Of a stretch of DNA of 64,000 bases, positions 35,327 through 44,123 are shown one piece after another. Position 1 is the stretch's first letter. Every line of letters begins with the position of its first letter. Position numbers and translations under genes: made by a program. The notes beneath the pieces were generated by a model, which was not told the DNA's origin, made no database searches, and saw only the letters and a list, made by a program, of their open reading frames with translations. Source of the DNA: Streptomyces chrestomyceticus JCM 4735 (GTDB lineage: Bacteria > Actinomycetota > Actinomycetes > Streptomycetales > Streptomycetaceae); NCBI RefSeq assembly GCF_003865135.1, contig NZ_BHZC01000001.1, forward strand, positions 1 through 64,000, read 5' to 3'.

Positions 35327-37184
35327 CGGCCCGACGACCGACCACGAGCTGCCGGACCAGCCAGCCGTCCCCGAGGAGCACCGCCGCCTCTCCCGCGACC
35401 TGCGCTACTGGGCCCTGGTCCTGCGCTCCTTCTGGGGCCTGAGCCCCCTGCGTGTCTCCGCGCTCGTGGTGGCCACGGCCCTGACCGCGGCCGTGCCCGC
35501 GACCGGCATCTGGCTGACCGCCCAGGCCGTACAGGCCGTGGTCGACGCGGTCCTGCACGTACCGGGCGCGCTGGACCGGCTCACCCCCGCGACCGCCGGC
35601 CTGGTGGCCCTCGCCGTGGCCGAACACGTCGTCTCCTCGATGTCGCAGTACCTCAACTCGCTGCTCCAGCTGGAGTTCTCCGCCAAGATCGGCGAGCAGG
35701 TGATGGTCAAGGGGACCCGGATGGACCTCAGCGCGTACGAGAATCCCGAGGCGTACGACCGGCTGCAGCGCGCCCTGCGGGAGAGCGGCAGCGGTACGGC
35801 GTTCGAGGTCTTCGAGGAGATGATGCGGACGCTGACCTCACTGGCCTCGCTGGTGACGGTCAGCTGGGTGCTGTTCACCTGGAACACCTGGATCGCCCTG
35901 GCCATCCTGCTGGCGCCGCTGCCCGCGCTCGCCGCGCACGTGGTGTTCAGCAAACAGGGCTACGCCATCGAGTACCACCGCGCCCAGGACCGGCGCCGCG
36001 CGTTCTACTACCAGGACCTGACAACCACGGACACCTCCTACAAGGAGGTCAAGCTCTACCAACTCGGCCCTTACTTCGTGGACCGCTACCGCGCCCTCGT
36101 CCAGGGCTTCTTCCGCGTCGACCGGTCGCTGGCCAGGCGTCGGCACGGCTGGTCGGCGGCGCTCGGCCTGGTCAGCGTGGCCTGCTCAGCAGGCGCCCTG
36201 GTCTTCGCCCTGAGGTCGACAGCGGGCAACGGCAAGCTCGGTGAGCTGGCCGGCTACCTCCAGGCGCTGGGCGCCGTACACGCGGCGGCCACCGGCCTGC
36301 TGCTCGGCGTGGCGACGCTCTACCAGAACACGCTCTTCACCGGGAACCTCTTCGACTACCTGTCACTGCCCGAGGGCGGCATCACCGGTGGCTCGCGGCC
36401 GTTCCCGCGGCGGCTCACGCACGGCATCGAGTTCCAGGACGTCACCTTCCGCTACCCGGGCACCGAAACCACCGCCCTGGACCGCTTGAGCTGCTTCATC
36501 CCCGCCGACACCTGCTGCGCTCTTGTCGGGTCGAACGGTGCGGGCAAGAGCACCGTCGTCAAACTGCTCGCCCGTCTTTACGAGCCGAACAGCGGCCGCA
36601 TCCTCATCGACGGCGTGCCGATCGAGGAGTACGACACCGACGACCTCCAGCGCAACATCGGCGTCGTCTTCCAGGACTTCATCCGCTACGAGATGCCCGT
36701 ACGGCACAACATCGGCTTCGGCCACCTCGACGACCTCGGCGACGACGACCGGATCCGGGTGGCCGCCCAGGCCAGCGGCGCCGACGAGTTCGTCGACCAG
36801 TTGCCGGGGCGCTACGACACCACGCTGGGGCGCCGCTTCGAGGGCGGCCACCAGCTGTCCGGCGGCCAGTGGCAGAAGATCGCCCTGGCCCGCGCCTTCC
36901 TGCGCGACGCGCCGGTCGCAGTCCTCGACGAGCCGACCGCCGCGATCGACCCTGAGGCCGAGGCCGACATCTTCGGTCAGCTGCGCACCATCTGCTCGCA
37001 GGCGACGTCCCTGGTGGTGTCCCACCGGTTCTCCACCGTTCGCATCGCCGACAAGATCCTGGTCGTGGAAGGCGGCAGGCTCATCGAGGAGGGCAGCCAT
37101 GAGGAACTGCTCAGCCTCGGAGGCACCTACGCCTACCTCTTCCGTCTCCAGGCCGACGCCTACCTGCCGGAGGCCACCGCATGA
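35319..37184 (+). CDS. lanT: ABC transporter, membrane domain plus ATPase (LanT-like)
   Basis: 621 residues from GTG 35319, behind GGAGG and overlapping lanB. It is a half-transporter: hydrophobic helices from about residue 35 to 340, then the ATPase with Walker A 'GSNGAGKST' near 403, the signature 'LSGGQWQKIALAR' near 513, and Walker B 'VAVLDEPTAAID' near 532. There is no N-terminal C39 peptidase domain, so it cannot remove the leader itself. Export of the modified precursor, or of the mature peptide, is the likely role. Confidence 0.9.
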   Translation: MTDGPTTDHELPDQPAVPEEHRRLSRDLRYWALVLRSFWGLSPLRVSALVVATALTAAVPATGIWLTAQAVQAVVDAVLHVPGALDRLTPATAGLVALAVAEHVVSSMSQYLNSLLQLEFSAKIGEQVMVKGTRMDLSAYENPEAYDRLQRALRESGSGTAFEVFEEMMRTLTSLASLVTVSWVLFTWNTWIALAILLAPLPALAAHVVFSKQGYAIEYHRAQDRRRAFYYQDLTTTDTSYKEVKLYQLGPYFVDRYRALVQGFFRVDRSLARRRHGWSAALGLVSVACSAGALVFALRSTAGNGKLGELAGYLQALGAVHAAATGLLLGVATLYQNTLFTGNLFDYLSLPEGGITGGSRPFPRRLTHGIEFQDVTFRYPGTETTALDRLSCFIPADTCCALVGSNGAGKSTVVKLLARLYEPNSGRILIDGVPIEEYDTDDLQRNIGVVFQDFIRYEMPVRHNIGFGHLDDLGDDDRIRVAAQASGADEFVDQLPGRYDTTLGRRFEGGHQLSGGQWQKIALARAFLRDAPVAVLDEPTAAIDPEAEADIFGQLRTICSQATSLVVSHRFSTVRIADKILVVEGGRLIEEGSHEELLSLGGTYAYLFRLQADAYLPEATA

Positions 37185-38239
37185 CCGCCGCAGACGTGCC
37201 GTCCGTCCCACCTGCCATGGAAACCCCCCAGGAAGCTCCCGTGAACCGCGCTCCCGCCCTGTCCCTCATGTACCCGCTCATGGCGTACGACCTGGACCAC
37301 CTCGCCGCGTTCGGCGCGGCCGTCCGGGACCTGCCCCTGGAACGCCTCTACCTGGGGCAGTCCGTGCTGGTCGACACCCACCAGGCCTTCGCGTACCTCG
37401 CTGGGCGCGGCATCCGCGTACCCGTCGGCACGAGCGTCGCCCTCACCGCACTGCGCCACCCGCTGGACGCGGCGGTGCAGACCAGGTCCCTGGCGCTGCT
37501 GACCGGCGCCGAGGTGGTAGCCGGGTTCGGCGCCGGCGAACCGGAGTTCGTGGCGGCGCTGCGCGGAGCGCCGTACGAGAGCCCGCGTACGGCCGTCTCC
37601 GAGTATCTGACGGTGGTGCGGCGGCTCCTGGACGGCGAGGTGGTCGAGTACGAGGGGCGGTATGTGCGGGTGGACGAGGGGCTGATCCAGGTGCCGCACC
37701 CGCCGGTGTCGCTCGGCGCCGGCACACTGCGCCCGCGCATGGCGTATACCGCGGGCCAGGTGGCCGACGTGGCGGTCACCCTGCTCACCCCGAAGGCTCA
37801 CCTGAAGGACACCCTCGTGCCCGCGCTGGCACAGGGCGCCGCCTCCCGGAACCGCCCGGCTCCCAGGGTGACGACGATCGTGCCGTGTGCCGTACGCAGA
37901 CCCGGCCGAGACCCGCGCAAACTCGCCTTCGCCGCGCACGAACTGCACCTGACCGGCGAGCACTACGCCTCGATGCTGCGCTCGGCCGGCCTGGCCGTGG
38001 ACGTCGCCGACCCGTGGGCCGGAGCGGGCTGCCTGGTCGACGGCGGTGTCTTCGCCTACGGCACACCTGAAGAGGTCGCCAGCCAGCTCACCGGCTACGG
38101 TATGGCCGGGGCGACGGAGATTTCGCTGAGCTGTGCCGGAGTCCTGCTGACCGAAGGAGCCGAGGCGGCGCTGAACGATGTACGGGCCATCGCCGAGGCG
38201 ATGCGCGACCGGACGGGCCGGATGGCCCCCGCCCGGTGA
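37181..38239 (+). CDS. Luciferase-like flavin/F420 oxidoreductase, candidate LanJ
   Basis: 352 residues, ATG 37181 overlapping lanT by 4 bp. The protein has the bacterial-luciferase TIM-barrel pattern: 'DLPLERLYLGQS', 'GTSVALTALRHPLDAAVQT', 'AGFGAGEPEFVAALRG', 'YLTVVRRLLDGEVVEYEGRY', 'PPVSLGAGTLRPRMAYTA'. Members use FMN or F420. In other lanthipeptide clusters, F420H2-dependent enzymes of this fold (the LanJC type, as in lexapeptide) reduce dehydroalanine to D-alanine. The precursor here has several Ser/Thr with no Cys partner, which suits such a step. An oxidative tailoring role is the main alternative. Confidence 0.78.
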   Translation: MTAADVPSVPPAMETPQEAPVNRAPALSLMYPLMAYDLDHLAAFGAAVRDLPLERLYLGQSVLVDTHQAFAYLAGRGIRVPVGTSVALTALRHPLDAAVQTRSLALLTGAEVVAGFGAGEPEFVAALRGAPYESPRTAVSEYLTVVRRLLDGEVVEYEGRYVRVDEGLIQVPHPPVSLGAGTLRPRMAYTAGQVADVAVTLLTPKAHLKDTLVPALAQGAASRNRPAPRVTTIVPCAVRRPGRDPRKLAFAAHELHLTGEHYASMLRSAGLAVDVADPWAGAGCLVDGGVFAYGTPEEVASQLTGYGMAGATEISLSCAGVLLTEGAEAALNDVRAIAEAMRDRTGRMAPAR

Positions 38240-38286
38240 AGGCCCAGTTTGCCCATTCGAGTCGTCCCGGCTGAGGGGAAGAACCC

Positions 38287-38688
38287 ATGCTTCTGGAATT
38301 CGCACTGCATTCCCTGATGGATTTGGTGCTGTGGATAGGCGGCAAGGGCCTTGACAGGTCCCGTTCAGCGCGAAAGACCGCCGCTTTCCGGCGCGGCGAA
38401 ACCGTCACCCTGCGCTGCCGGTTCCGTATTCGGGCACAGGGCCCCGCGATGCACCGGGGCAGCATCACCCTGAACCGTTCCGGTGTCTTCCTGGACGGCC
38501 CCGGCGCGAAAGGCCTGCGACTCTCGGCCCCGGCCACGTCGGCAACCGGCGGCGGCCGGGGCGGCACGACCGTGGACTGCACCGTGACCACGAAGGACGG
38601 CGTGACCAAGCAGCTCGAACTGCTCCTGACGACCTGGGACAAGGAACTGCTGAAACTCATCACGGAAACCATGCCCGCCCAGGCCTGA
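38287..38688 (+). CDS. Small protein with N-terminal hydrophobic segment, unknown
   Basis: 133 residues from ATG 38287 behind a GAGGGGAAG box. A short hydrophobic start ('FALHSLMDLVLWIGG') could anchor it in the membrane. The rest is basic and beta-rich ('ETVTLRCRFRIRAQG'), with a Gly-rich loop near residue 90. I recognise no family. Its place between the oxidoreductase and the regulator makes immunity or a cluster-specific accessory role possible; there is no direct evidence. Confidence 0.6.
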   Translation: MLLEFALHSLMDLVLWIGGKGLDRSRSARKTAAFRRGETVTLRCRFRIRAQGPAMHRGSITLNRSGVFLDGPGAKGLRLSAPATSATGGGRGGTTVDCTVTTKDGVTKQLELLLTTWDKELLKLITETMPAQA

Positions 38689-38816
38689 CCCCGTTCCGAA
38701 TTCACGCCCGCGACGCACGCCGTCACGCCTTCCCCCCGCCCCCATTGCCCGGACCGCCGACCGCATTGGTACCTTAAACGTGATATTGGCCGAGGGGTCA
38801 TGCACACGAGGGCGTG

Positions 38817-39590
38817 ATGATTCGCGTGATGATCGTCGATGACGAAATTCTGCTGCGGACGTGTATGCAGCGCATTCTGGAGTGCGAGCCGGACATCGAA
38901 GTGCCGGTGGTCTGCGACGGACGGGACGTACTCGAAGCCGTGGACACCCACCGGCCCGACGTAGTCCTGCTGGACCTCAGGATGCCGGACGTCGACGGGC
39001 TCACCGCTCTCCAATGGATCCGCTCCCGCCCGGCGCCACCCACGGTCGCCATCCTCACGATGTTCCTGACCGACGAGGACATCGCCGCGGCGCTGCGCTC
39101 CGGCGCGGCCGGCTTCCTGATGAAGGACGCCACACCGCAGGAACTGGCCCACGTGGTCCGGGTGCTGGCCGCCGGCGACACCGTACTGTCCGCCGCGGCG
39201 GCCCGGATCGTCATCGACGGTTACCTCGACACCGGCATGCGTCACGACGAACCGGACCCGCGCCTGGGCACGCTCACCGAGCGCGAGCACCAGGTCCTCG
39301 AACTGCTCGCCGAAGGACTGACCAACGCGGAGATCGGACGCCACCTGCTGCTCAGCGCGTCCACCGCCAAGGAGCACGTCAGCACGATCCTGACGAAGCT
39401 GGGTCTGACCAACCGGGTGCAGGCCGCCGTGGTCGCCCACCGCGCCGCGGCCGCCCGGAGACGCCCCCTGGCCACCCCGCCGAGACCCGCTGAGCGATCG
39501 GGGGAGCCGGGGGCGGCACGGGGCGGATCCGGGCAGACAGCACACCCCCCTCACCTCCACCACCCCACCCCTCGGAGACCAGCACCATGA
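38817..39590 (+). CDS. NarL/FixJ-type response regulator
   Basis: 257 residues from ATG 38817 (GTG 38814 possible; spacing from the GAGG box favours ATG). The receiver domain has the acidic pair in 'VDDE' near 8-10 and the phospho-acceptor Asp near 53 in 'VVLLDLRMPD', then 'AAGFLMKDAT'. The LuxR-type HTH near 150-210 reads 'LTEREHQVLELLAEGLTNAE' and 'STAKEHVSTILTKLGLTNR'. The last 45 residues are Pro/Arg-rich. No sensor kinase gene is nearby, so its partner, if any, is elsewhere. It probably controls the lanthipeptide operon. The stop overlaps the methyltransferase start. Confidence 0.87.
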   Translation: MIRVMIVDDEILLRTCMQRILECEPDIEVPVVCDGRDVLEAVDTHRPDVVLLDLRMPDVDGLTALQWIRSRPAPPTVAILTMFLTDEDIAAALRSGAAGFLMKDATPQELAHVVRVLAAGDTVLSAAAARIVIDGYLDTGMRHDEPDPRLGTLTEREHQVLELLAEGLTNAEIGRHLLLSASTAKEHVSTILTKLGLTNRVQAAVVAHRAAAARRRPLATPPRPAERSGEPGAARGGSGQTAHPPHLHHPTPRRPAP

Positions 39591-40354
39591 CCCTCGGCAA
39601 CGCGATCTACGACCAGAAGCTGGCGAGCATCTACGACCGGATGTACCCGATCGGCGAGGACACGGACCAGGCGGTCGAGTTCATCGCCGCCCACACCCCG
39701 CCGGGCGGCCGCGTCCTCGAACTCGGCGTCGGTACGGGACGGATCGCCGTCCCGCTCGCCGGGCGGGGCCTGGCTGTACACGGCCTCGACGGCTCCGAGG
39801 CCATGCTTGCCGAGCTGCGCAGACGTGATCCGCAGGAGACGGTGACCGCGCAGCTCGGCGACTTCACCGAAGAGGGCACCGGCCAGGTCTTCGACACCGT
39901 GACCCTCGTCCTGAACACCTTCTTCGTGGCCATCACGAAGGAGCAGCAGCTCGGCTGCCTCCGCCTGGCCCACGAACAGCTCGCCCCCGGCGGCCGTTTC
40001 ATTCTGGAAGCGTTCGACCCGGCGCCGTACCACTACCTGCAGAAACCCGACTTCTCCATGCGGCACCTGGACGAGCGGGCCGTCATGCTGGACACCCTGA
40101 CCGTGGACCGCTCGCAGCAACTCATGCTCTCGACCCACACCATCGTCGACGGCGACGCCCCGGCGACCCGGAAACACGTACTGCGCTACGCCTTCCCCTT
40201 CGAGATCGACCTGCTGGCCGAGCTGTCCGGCCTGCGCCTGGTCGACCGCTCGGAGGACTGGTGGGGCACCCCGTACACCGCCTCCAGCCTGCGGCATGTC
40301 TCGGTGTACGAACCGGACCCCGACTCCCCCTGGCCGTCAGCCACCGCCGGCTGA
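39587..40354 (+). CDS. Class I SAM-dependent methyltransferase
   Basis: 255 residues from ATG 39587, coupled to the regulator by ATGA. SAM-binding motif I is 'VLELGVGTGRIAVPLAGRG' near residue 43, the acidic end of strand 2 is 'HGLDGS', and 'VTLVLNTFFVAITKEQQ' is the post-motif region. It may methylate the lanthipeptide (N-terminus, Asp or C-terminus) or belong to unrelated metabolism. The substrate is not evident. Confidence 0.82.
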   Translation: MTLGNAIYDQKLASIYDRMYPIGEDTDQAVEFIAAHTPPGGRVLELGVGTGRIAVPLAGRGLAVHGLDGSEAMLAELRRRDPQETVTAQLGDFTEEGTGQVFDTVTLVLNTFFVAITKEQQLGCLRLAHEQLAPGGRFILEAFDPAPYHYLQKPDFSMRHLDERAVMLDTLTVDRSQQLMLSTHTIVDGDAPATRKHVLRYAFPFEIDLLAELSGLRLVDRSEDWWGTPYTASSLRHVSVYEPDPDSPWPSATAG

Positions 40355-40439
40355 CGCACCGGCGCGCTCTTCCCGGCGGCAGGCTCCCCGAGCGGCAGTG
40401 CGCCCGACGACAACGGCAAGCTGGACGCCACCGTGGCAG

Positions 40440-40770
40440 CCGCCCCCGTCACCCTGCTGCGCCAAGCCCTGCACCCCGACACCTGACCGGTCAGACAGCC
40501 ACCTGCGGCAGGGGCCGGCCCTGCGCGGCACGGACCGGCTCCAGGCAGAGAGAATTCTCACCGTAGCCGTAGCGATGGCACGGCTGATGGCACCAGGCGC
40601 ACCTGCCGACCTGATCGGACGGGCAGGACAGCGGGGCACCCGGGCATGAGGCGGACGAGGTCATGGCGGTCGATCCTCTCTCGTTCAACGCTGAAGGAAC
40701 CGTTTTGCCGCTCCGGTATCCCCCGCCGAGAATCGACCACCTTACGAGGCGACGGGAAGCTCGTCGACGT
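40440..40770. repeat. Copy 1 of a diverged ~330-bp dispersed repeat
   Basis: Matches 59630-59960 in the same orientation, at roughly 80-85% by eye. Shared anchors are CTGCTGCGCCAAGCCCTGCA, CCTGACCGGTCAGACAGCCA and TCCTCTCTCGTTCAACGCT. It covers the end of a lost plus-strand gene and the small zinc-ribbon gene on the minus strand. Confidence 0.75.
40491..40664 (-). CDS. Small zinc-ribbon-like protein, possibly damaged
   Basis: 57 residues from ATG 40664. 'CAWCHQPCHRYGYG' supplies a C-x2-C pair, but the second pair seen in its relative at 59678-59860 ('CRRC') is replaced by 'SLC'. The flanking residues 'LSCPSDQVGRCA' and 'RPLPQVAV' are conserved. It may no longer bind zinc. Function unknown. 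Confidence 0.5.
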   Translation of the reverse strand: MTSSASCPGAPLSCPSDQVGRCAWCHQPCHRYGYGENSLCLEPVRAAQGRPLPQVAV

Positions 40771-41025
40771 CCAGGTCCTCGCTTACCCGCACCGCACGCG
40801 GCCGATGCCGGAAGCGGTGCCACTCGGTGGGCGCGGCCTGGTGGTCGGCCTGATCTCTCCACCACCACCTCGGACCGTACGGTGCTGCGCGCGCCTCCCG
40901 CCGTACGGCCCGCCCGGCGGCCCGTCGGCCAGCGAGGAGAGCGCCCCGGCTCCGCGGGCGCTCCGGCCTGCTCGCACCACAAAGCCGCCGCCGTGGGCCG
41001 TTTCCGTGGTGGCGGCCCGGCTCCC

Positions 41026-41784
41026 TCAGCTCAGCCGGGTCATGGCGTATGCCTCGATGGCATCACGCTGGTAGGCGGCCAGGCCCGGTGCGATCGTCTC
41101 GTAGGCCGCGCGCCATGGTTCGTTGTCCACGCAGGAACGCCCGATCGCGCGGTACTCCTCGGCGGATACGGCGCGGAGCTCCGTGAGCGCCTGGTACTGG
41201 GCGTCGATTTCAGCCTGCACCGGTTCGGCGTGGGCGGGGGTGCCCGCGTCCATCAGCTCGGCCAGCCGGATCATCCGGACGGTACGCTCGCGCTGTCCGG
41301 CCTCGACCTGGGCCTCGCTCAGTGTCGCGGTGTGCCGGTCGATCGCCCCGGCCAGCTCCGGGAAGTCGTGCAGGCTCTCGCGGTACTGCGTGGGCTCGAT
41401 CCCTTTGAACAGATTCTCCGGCCGGTTGATGACCAAAGGTGTGCCGTCCCTCCTGGACCGCTCCGATGCGGCGATCGTGCGGGCGACCGTTGCGGCCAGA
41501 GCGTCGAGCCGGTCGCGCTCGGCGAGCAGGCGGCGGTGATGACCCCGCAGGGCTTCCACCTCGTCGACCTGCGCGGCCAAAACCTTGCCGATCTCGGACA
41601 GTCCCAGGCCCAGTGCCCGCAAAACGAGGATCTGCTGCAGTCGCAGCAGCTCGCCTTCCTCGTAGTAGCGGTGGCCGTTGGACCCGACCCAGGCCGGCGG
41701 CAGCAGACCGATCTCGTCGTAGTGCCGCAGCGCCCGAGCCGTCACCCCCGACATCCGGGCGACTTCCGCAGTCGGCCAGGCCAT
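41026..41784 (-). CDS. MerR-family regulator with TipA-like C-terminal domain
   Basis: 252 residues; the start is the ATG at 41784, where the MerR fold begins. 'TAEVARMSGVTARALRHYDE' is the winged HTH, followed by 'NGHRYYEEGELLRLQQILVL' and a coiled dimerisation helix. The last ~110 residues are helical and resemble the TipAS ligand-binding domain ('FKGIEPTQYRESLHDFPELA', 'YRAIGRSCVDNEP'). TipA-type proteins sense thiopeptide-like antibiotics and switch on multidrug resistance. Its closeness to the lanthipeptide cluster is interesting but may be chance. No obvious target gene is adjacent. Confidence 0.83.
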   Translation of the reverse strand: MAWPTAEVARMSGVTARALRHYDEIGLLPPAWVGSNGHRYYEEGELLRLQQILVLRALGLGLSEIGKVLAAQVDEVEALRGHHRRLLAERDRLDALAATVARTIAASERSRRDGTPLVINRPENLFKGIEPTQYRESLHDFPELAGAIDRHTATLSEAQVEAGQRERTVRMIRLAELMDAGTPAHAEPVQAEIDAQYQALTELRAVSAEEYRAIGRSCVDNEPWRAAYETIAPGLAAYQRDAIEAYAMTRLS

Positions 41785-41879
41785 CGCCACCCCCGCGTAC
41801 TTCTTGACCGGGCCGGACTTTCCAGCCCTGTCCACAACGGTAGAAGCTTCCCCTGCGGCAGCTTCAAGCCGCGCCCCAG

Positions 41880-42235
41880 GATTCCAGCACATCGCCGTCA
41901 CCGCGAGGCAGTGCGGCCTGAACCCGGCCGTGATGCCCCTGGGCCCGGTGCCGGTCGGCGGGCGCGGCGGCAGTTCATTGCCTTCGGCCGGAGTCTTCAA
42001 CCCCGCTGTGGTCAAGTTCCAGGTCGGCTCCCGACCAGCCTTGCCGTCCGGCTCCGCCGAGTGCTGGTCCACCATCTGCTGCTCCGCCCGGCGTACGTAC
42101 GCCGGCCCGGCCGACCTGAGCCGTCTGCCGGGCCGGGGCGATCCACCCGCACCTCAACACTCGCAGCGCACCCGCACGCAGCAGGCGAGCAGTAGGAGTT
42201 GGCCTTGCCCTGGTCGCCGACGCTTCAGGACCCGT
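41880..42235 (-). pseudogene. Replication-relaxation protein fragment
   Basis: Diverged copy of the front part of the gene at 55558-56420. Shared pieces are 'PTWNLTTAGLKTPAEGNELP' (compare 'PIWNLTLAGLKALAEGNELP') and 'CWNPGARLEAA' near the break. Frameshifts separate the N-terminal pieces, and the gene is truncated where the MerR gene begins. No function is expected. Confidence 0.65.
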
Positions 42236-42367
42236 GTCCCAAGCCGAATGCGCCGCAGCACAAACGCTGCACCCTGCCGGACTTGAAGCTGACGCAGCGG
42301 GAACCTGCACGATCGCTCCGTACGGTACGCACCGCTTTCCCAGCGATCCCATCCGGAGGCACCTGTC

Positions 42368-43393
42368 ATGCTGCGCGGCAAAGGCGTTCACTACGACACC
42401 GGCACCTTCCCCAACGGCGACACCTCGCGCCCCGTCTTCGCCCCTCGGGACGCCGAACGGGACATGCGGGTCGTCGCCGAAGACCTGCACTGCACCGCGG
42501 TCCGCATCACCGGCGGCGACCCCGACCGGATCGAGACCACGGCGCGGTACGCGGCGCAGGCCGGGCTGGAGGTCTGGTTCTCCCCGTTCCCCTGCGAGCT
42601 GACGGACGCCGAGATGCTGCCCCTGTTCGCCGACTGCGCCGAGCGGGCGGAGCGGCTGCGGCGCGACGGCGCCGAGGTCGTCCTCGTCACCGGCTGCGAA
42701 CTCAGCATCTTCGCCCGCGGCTACCTGCCCGGCGACATCTTCAACGAGCGCGTTCCGGTGCTGGCGGGCCCCGGCCGCGAAGCCGCACTCCGGGGCATCC
42801 CCGACAAGGTCAACACCTTCCTGGCAGAGGTCGCCGGCACCGTGCGGCCGCTCTTCGGCGGCCGCGTCAGCTACGCCTCCTGCCCCCTGGACGGCGTGGA
42901 CTGGACCCCGTTCGACATCGTGGGCCTGGACGCCTTCCGGGGCCAGCGCAACGCTGCCACCTACCGGGCCGACCTGCGCGCGGAATGCGCCCGCGGCAAG
43001 CCCGTCGCCGTCATGGAGGCCGGCTGCTGCACCTACCGGGGAGCGAGCGAGCACGGCGGCGCCGGCTGGTACATGGCCAAGGAAAGCGACGGCATCACCC
43101 TCAGACCCGGCCTCGTGCGCGACGAGGGCGAGCAGGTCAGGTACCTCGAAGACCTCATGGCCGTCTTCGAGGAGGTAGGCGTCGACTCGGCCTTCTGGTT
43201 CAGCTTCGCCGGCTTCAGCACACCCCACCGGACGACCGGGCCGGACGAGGATCTCGCCTCTTACGGCATCGTCAAAATACTGGATGAACACAGTGATTAC
43301 CCCGTCAGCCAGCGCGCCTACCCGGACATGCCCTGGGAACCGAAGGAGGCCTTCCACGCCCTCGCCAGACGCTACGGGGCAGCTGGGAGGTAG
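42368..43393 (+). CDS. TIM-barrel protein of the type often annotated abortive infection protein
   Basis: 341 residues from ATG 42368. Family-like motifs are 'GKGVHYDTGTFPNGDTSRPV', 'LHCTAVRITGGDPDRIETTA', 'GLEVWFSPFPCELTDAEM', 'FDIVGLDAF', 'GKPVAVMEAGCCTYRGA' and 'SAFWFSFAGF'. The Glu in 'VMEAGC' sits where glycoside hydrolase-like barrels hold a catalytic acid, so a carbohydrate-active enzyme is plausible. The abortive-infection label used in actinomycete databases is, as far as I know, not backed by experiment. It stands alone here. Confidence 0.6.
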   Translation: MLRGKGVHYDTGTFPNGDTSRPVFAPRDAERDMRVVAEDLHCTAVRITGGDPDRIETTARYAAQAGLEVWFSPFPCELTDAEMLPLFADCAERAERLRRDGAEVVLVTGCELSIFARGYLPGDIFNERVPVLAGPGREAALRGIPDKVNTFLAEVAGTVRPLFGGRVSYASCPLDGVDWTPFDIVGLDAFRGQRNAATYRADLRAECARGKPVAVMEAGCCTYRGASEHGGAGWYMAKESDGITLRPGLVRDEGEQVRYLEDLMAVFEEVGVDSAFWFSFAGFSTPHRTTGPDEDLASYGIVKILDEHSDYPVSQRAYPDMPWEPKEAFHALARRYGAAGR

Positions 43394-43831
43394 AGCAGAT
43401 CGTGCTGCCGGGCACGCAGGAAGCCGACCAGGCGCAGGACGGCGGTGTCGCGGCGGTTGTCCCAGACGTAGGTGCGGCGGTTCTGGTAGACGTCGCGCTG
43501 TCGTGGCCGCGGCCGGTGTGCACGCGGACCTGCTGGTAACCGCCCAGGCGGAAGCGGTAGGTGGCGTGGGTGCGCCGGCTGGTCAGCGTCCAGCCGGTGA
43601 GGTTGACCGCGCGGCGTCCGGTGTTCTTCACCGTGACCCACTCACCGTTCAGGGACCGGTTGGAGCCGTCGTCGCGGCCGGGGCTGTCGGCCTGGACCGC
43701 GCCCAGCACGACCGGGGAACGGTGGGAAACCGGCAGCCGGTGGCCAGCGGCCGATGCCGGACCCGCCAGGGCGGTGGCCAGAGCCGCTGATACCGCCGCA
43801 GCGGCGGCCAGACGCGGTGCAGACGAATCAC
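43372..43831 (-). pseudogene. Secreted lamin-tail-domain protein, frameshifted
   Basis: GTG 43831 follows an AGAAGGA box. A signal-like 'LAAAAAVSAALATALAGPAS' then appears in a shifted frame. The mature part 'VVLGAVQADSPGRDD' and 'SLNGEWVTVKNTGRRAVNLT' is the start of a lamin-tail domain (PF00932), continuing to 'YRFRLGGYQQVRVHTGRGHD'. Another slip near 43497 moves the end ('RTYVWDNRRDTAVLRL') to a third frame, which stops at 43372. The downstream tail overlaps the neighbouring TIM-barrel gene. A further fragment of the same family lies at 50339-50495. Confidence 0.65.
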
Positions 43832-44123
43832 GTGATCCTTCTGGAAGCCGCCCCGACGCACGGGGCGGGTAGTACCCGATCGCCGGACGCAGCAGCACTG
43901 TGGGGCCGCGTCGGCGGACGTAGTTGACGGTTTGACGGCCCATTACGCAACACGGACCTGCGCATGTCCACCGCGCTCTGCCCCCAAGCGCGCACGCCTA
44001 GGCGCACGCGCACCGCCTCGCACCGCCCCGGCCAATCCCCGGCAAGATCTCCAGCCCTGTACGCCACACAGTGCACATCTGCCTGTCCGAGCAACGCCGG
44101 TGGCCGCCGGGGCATCTTCAGTG

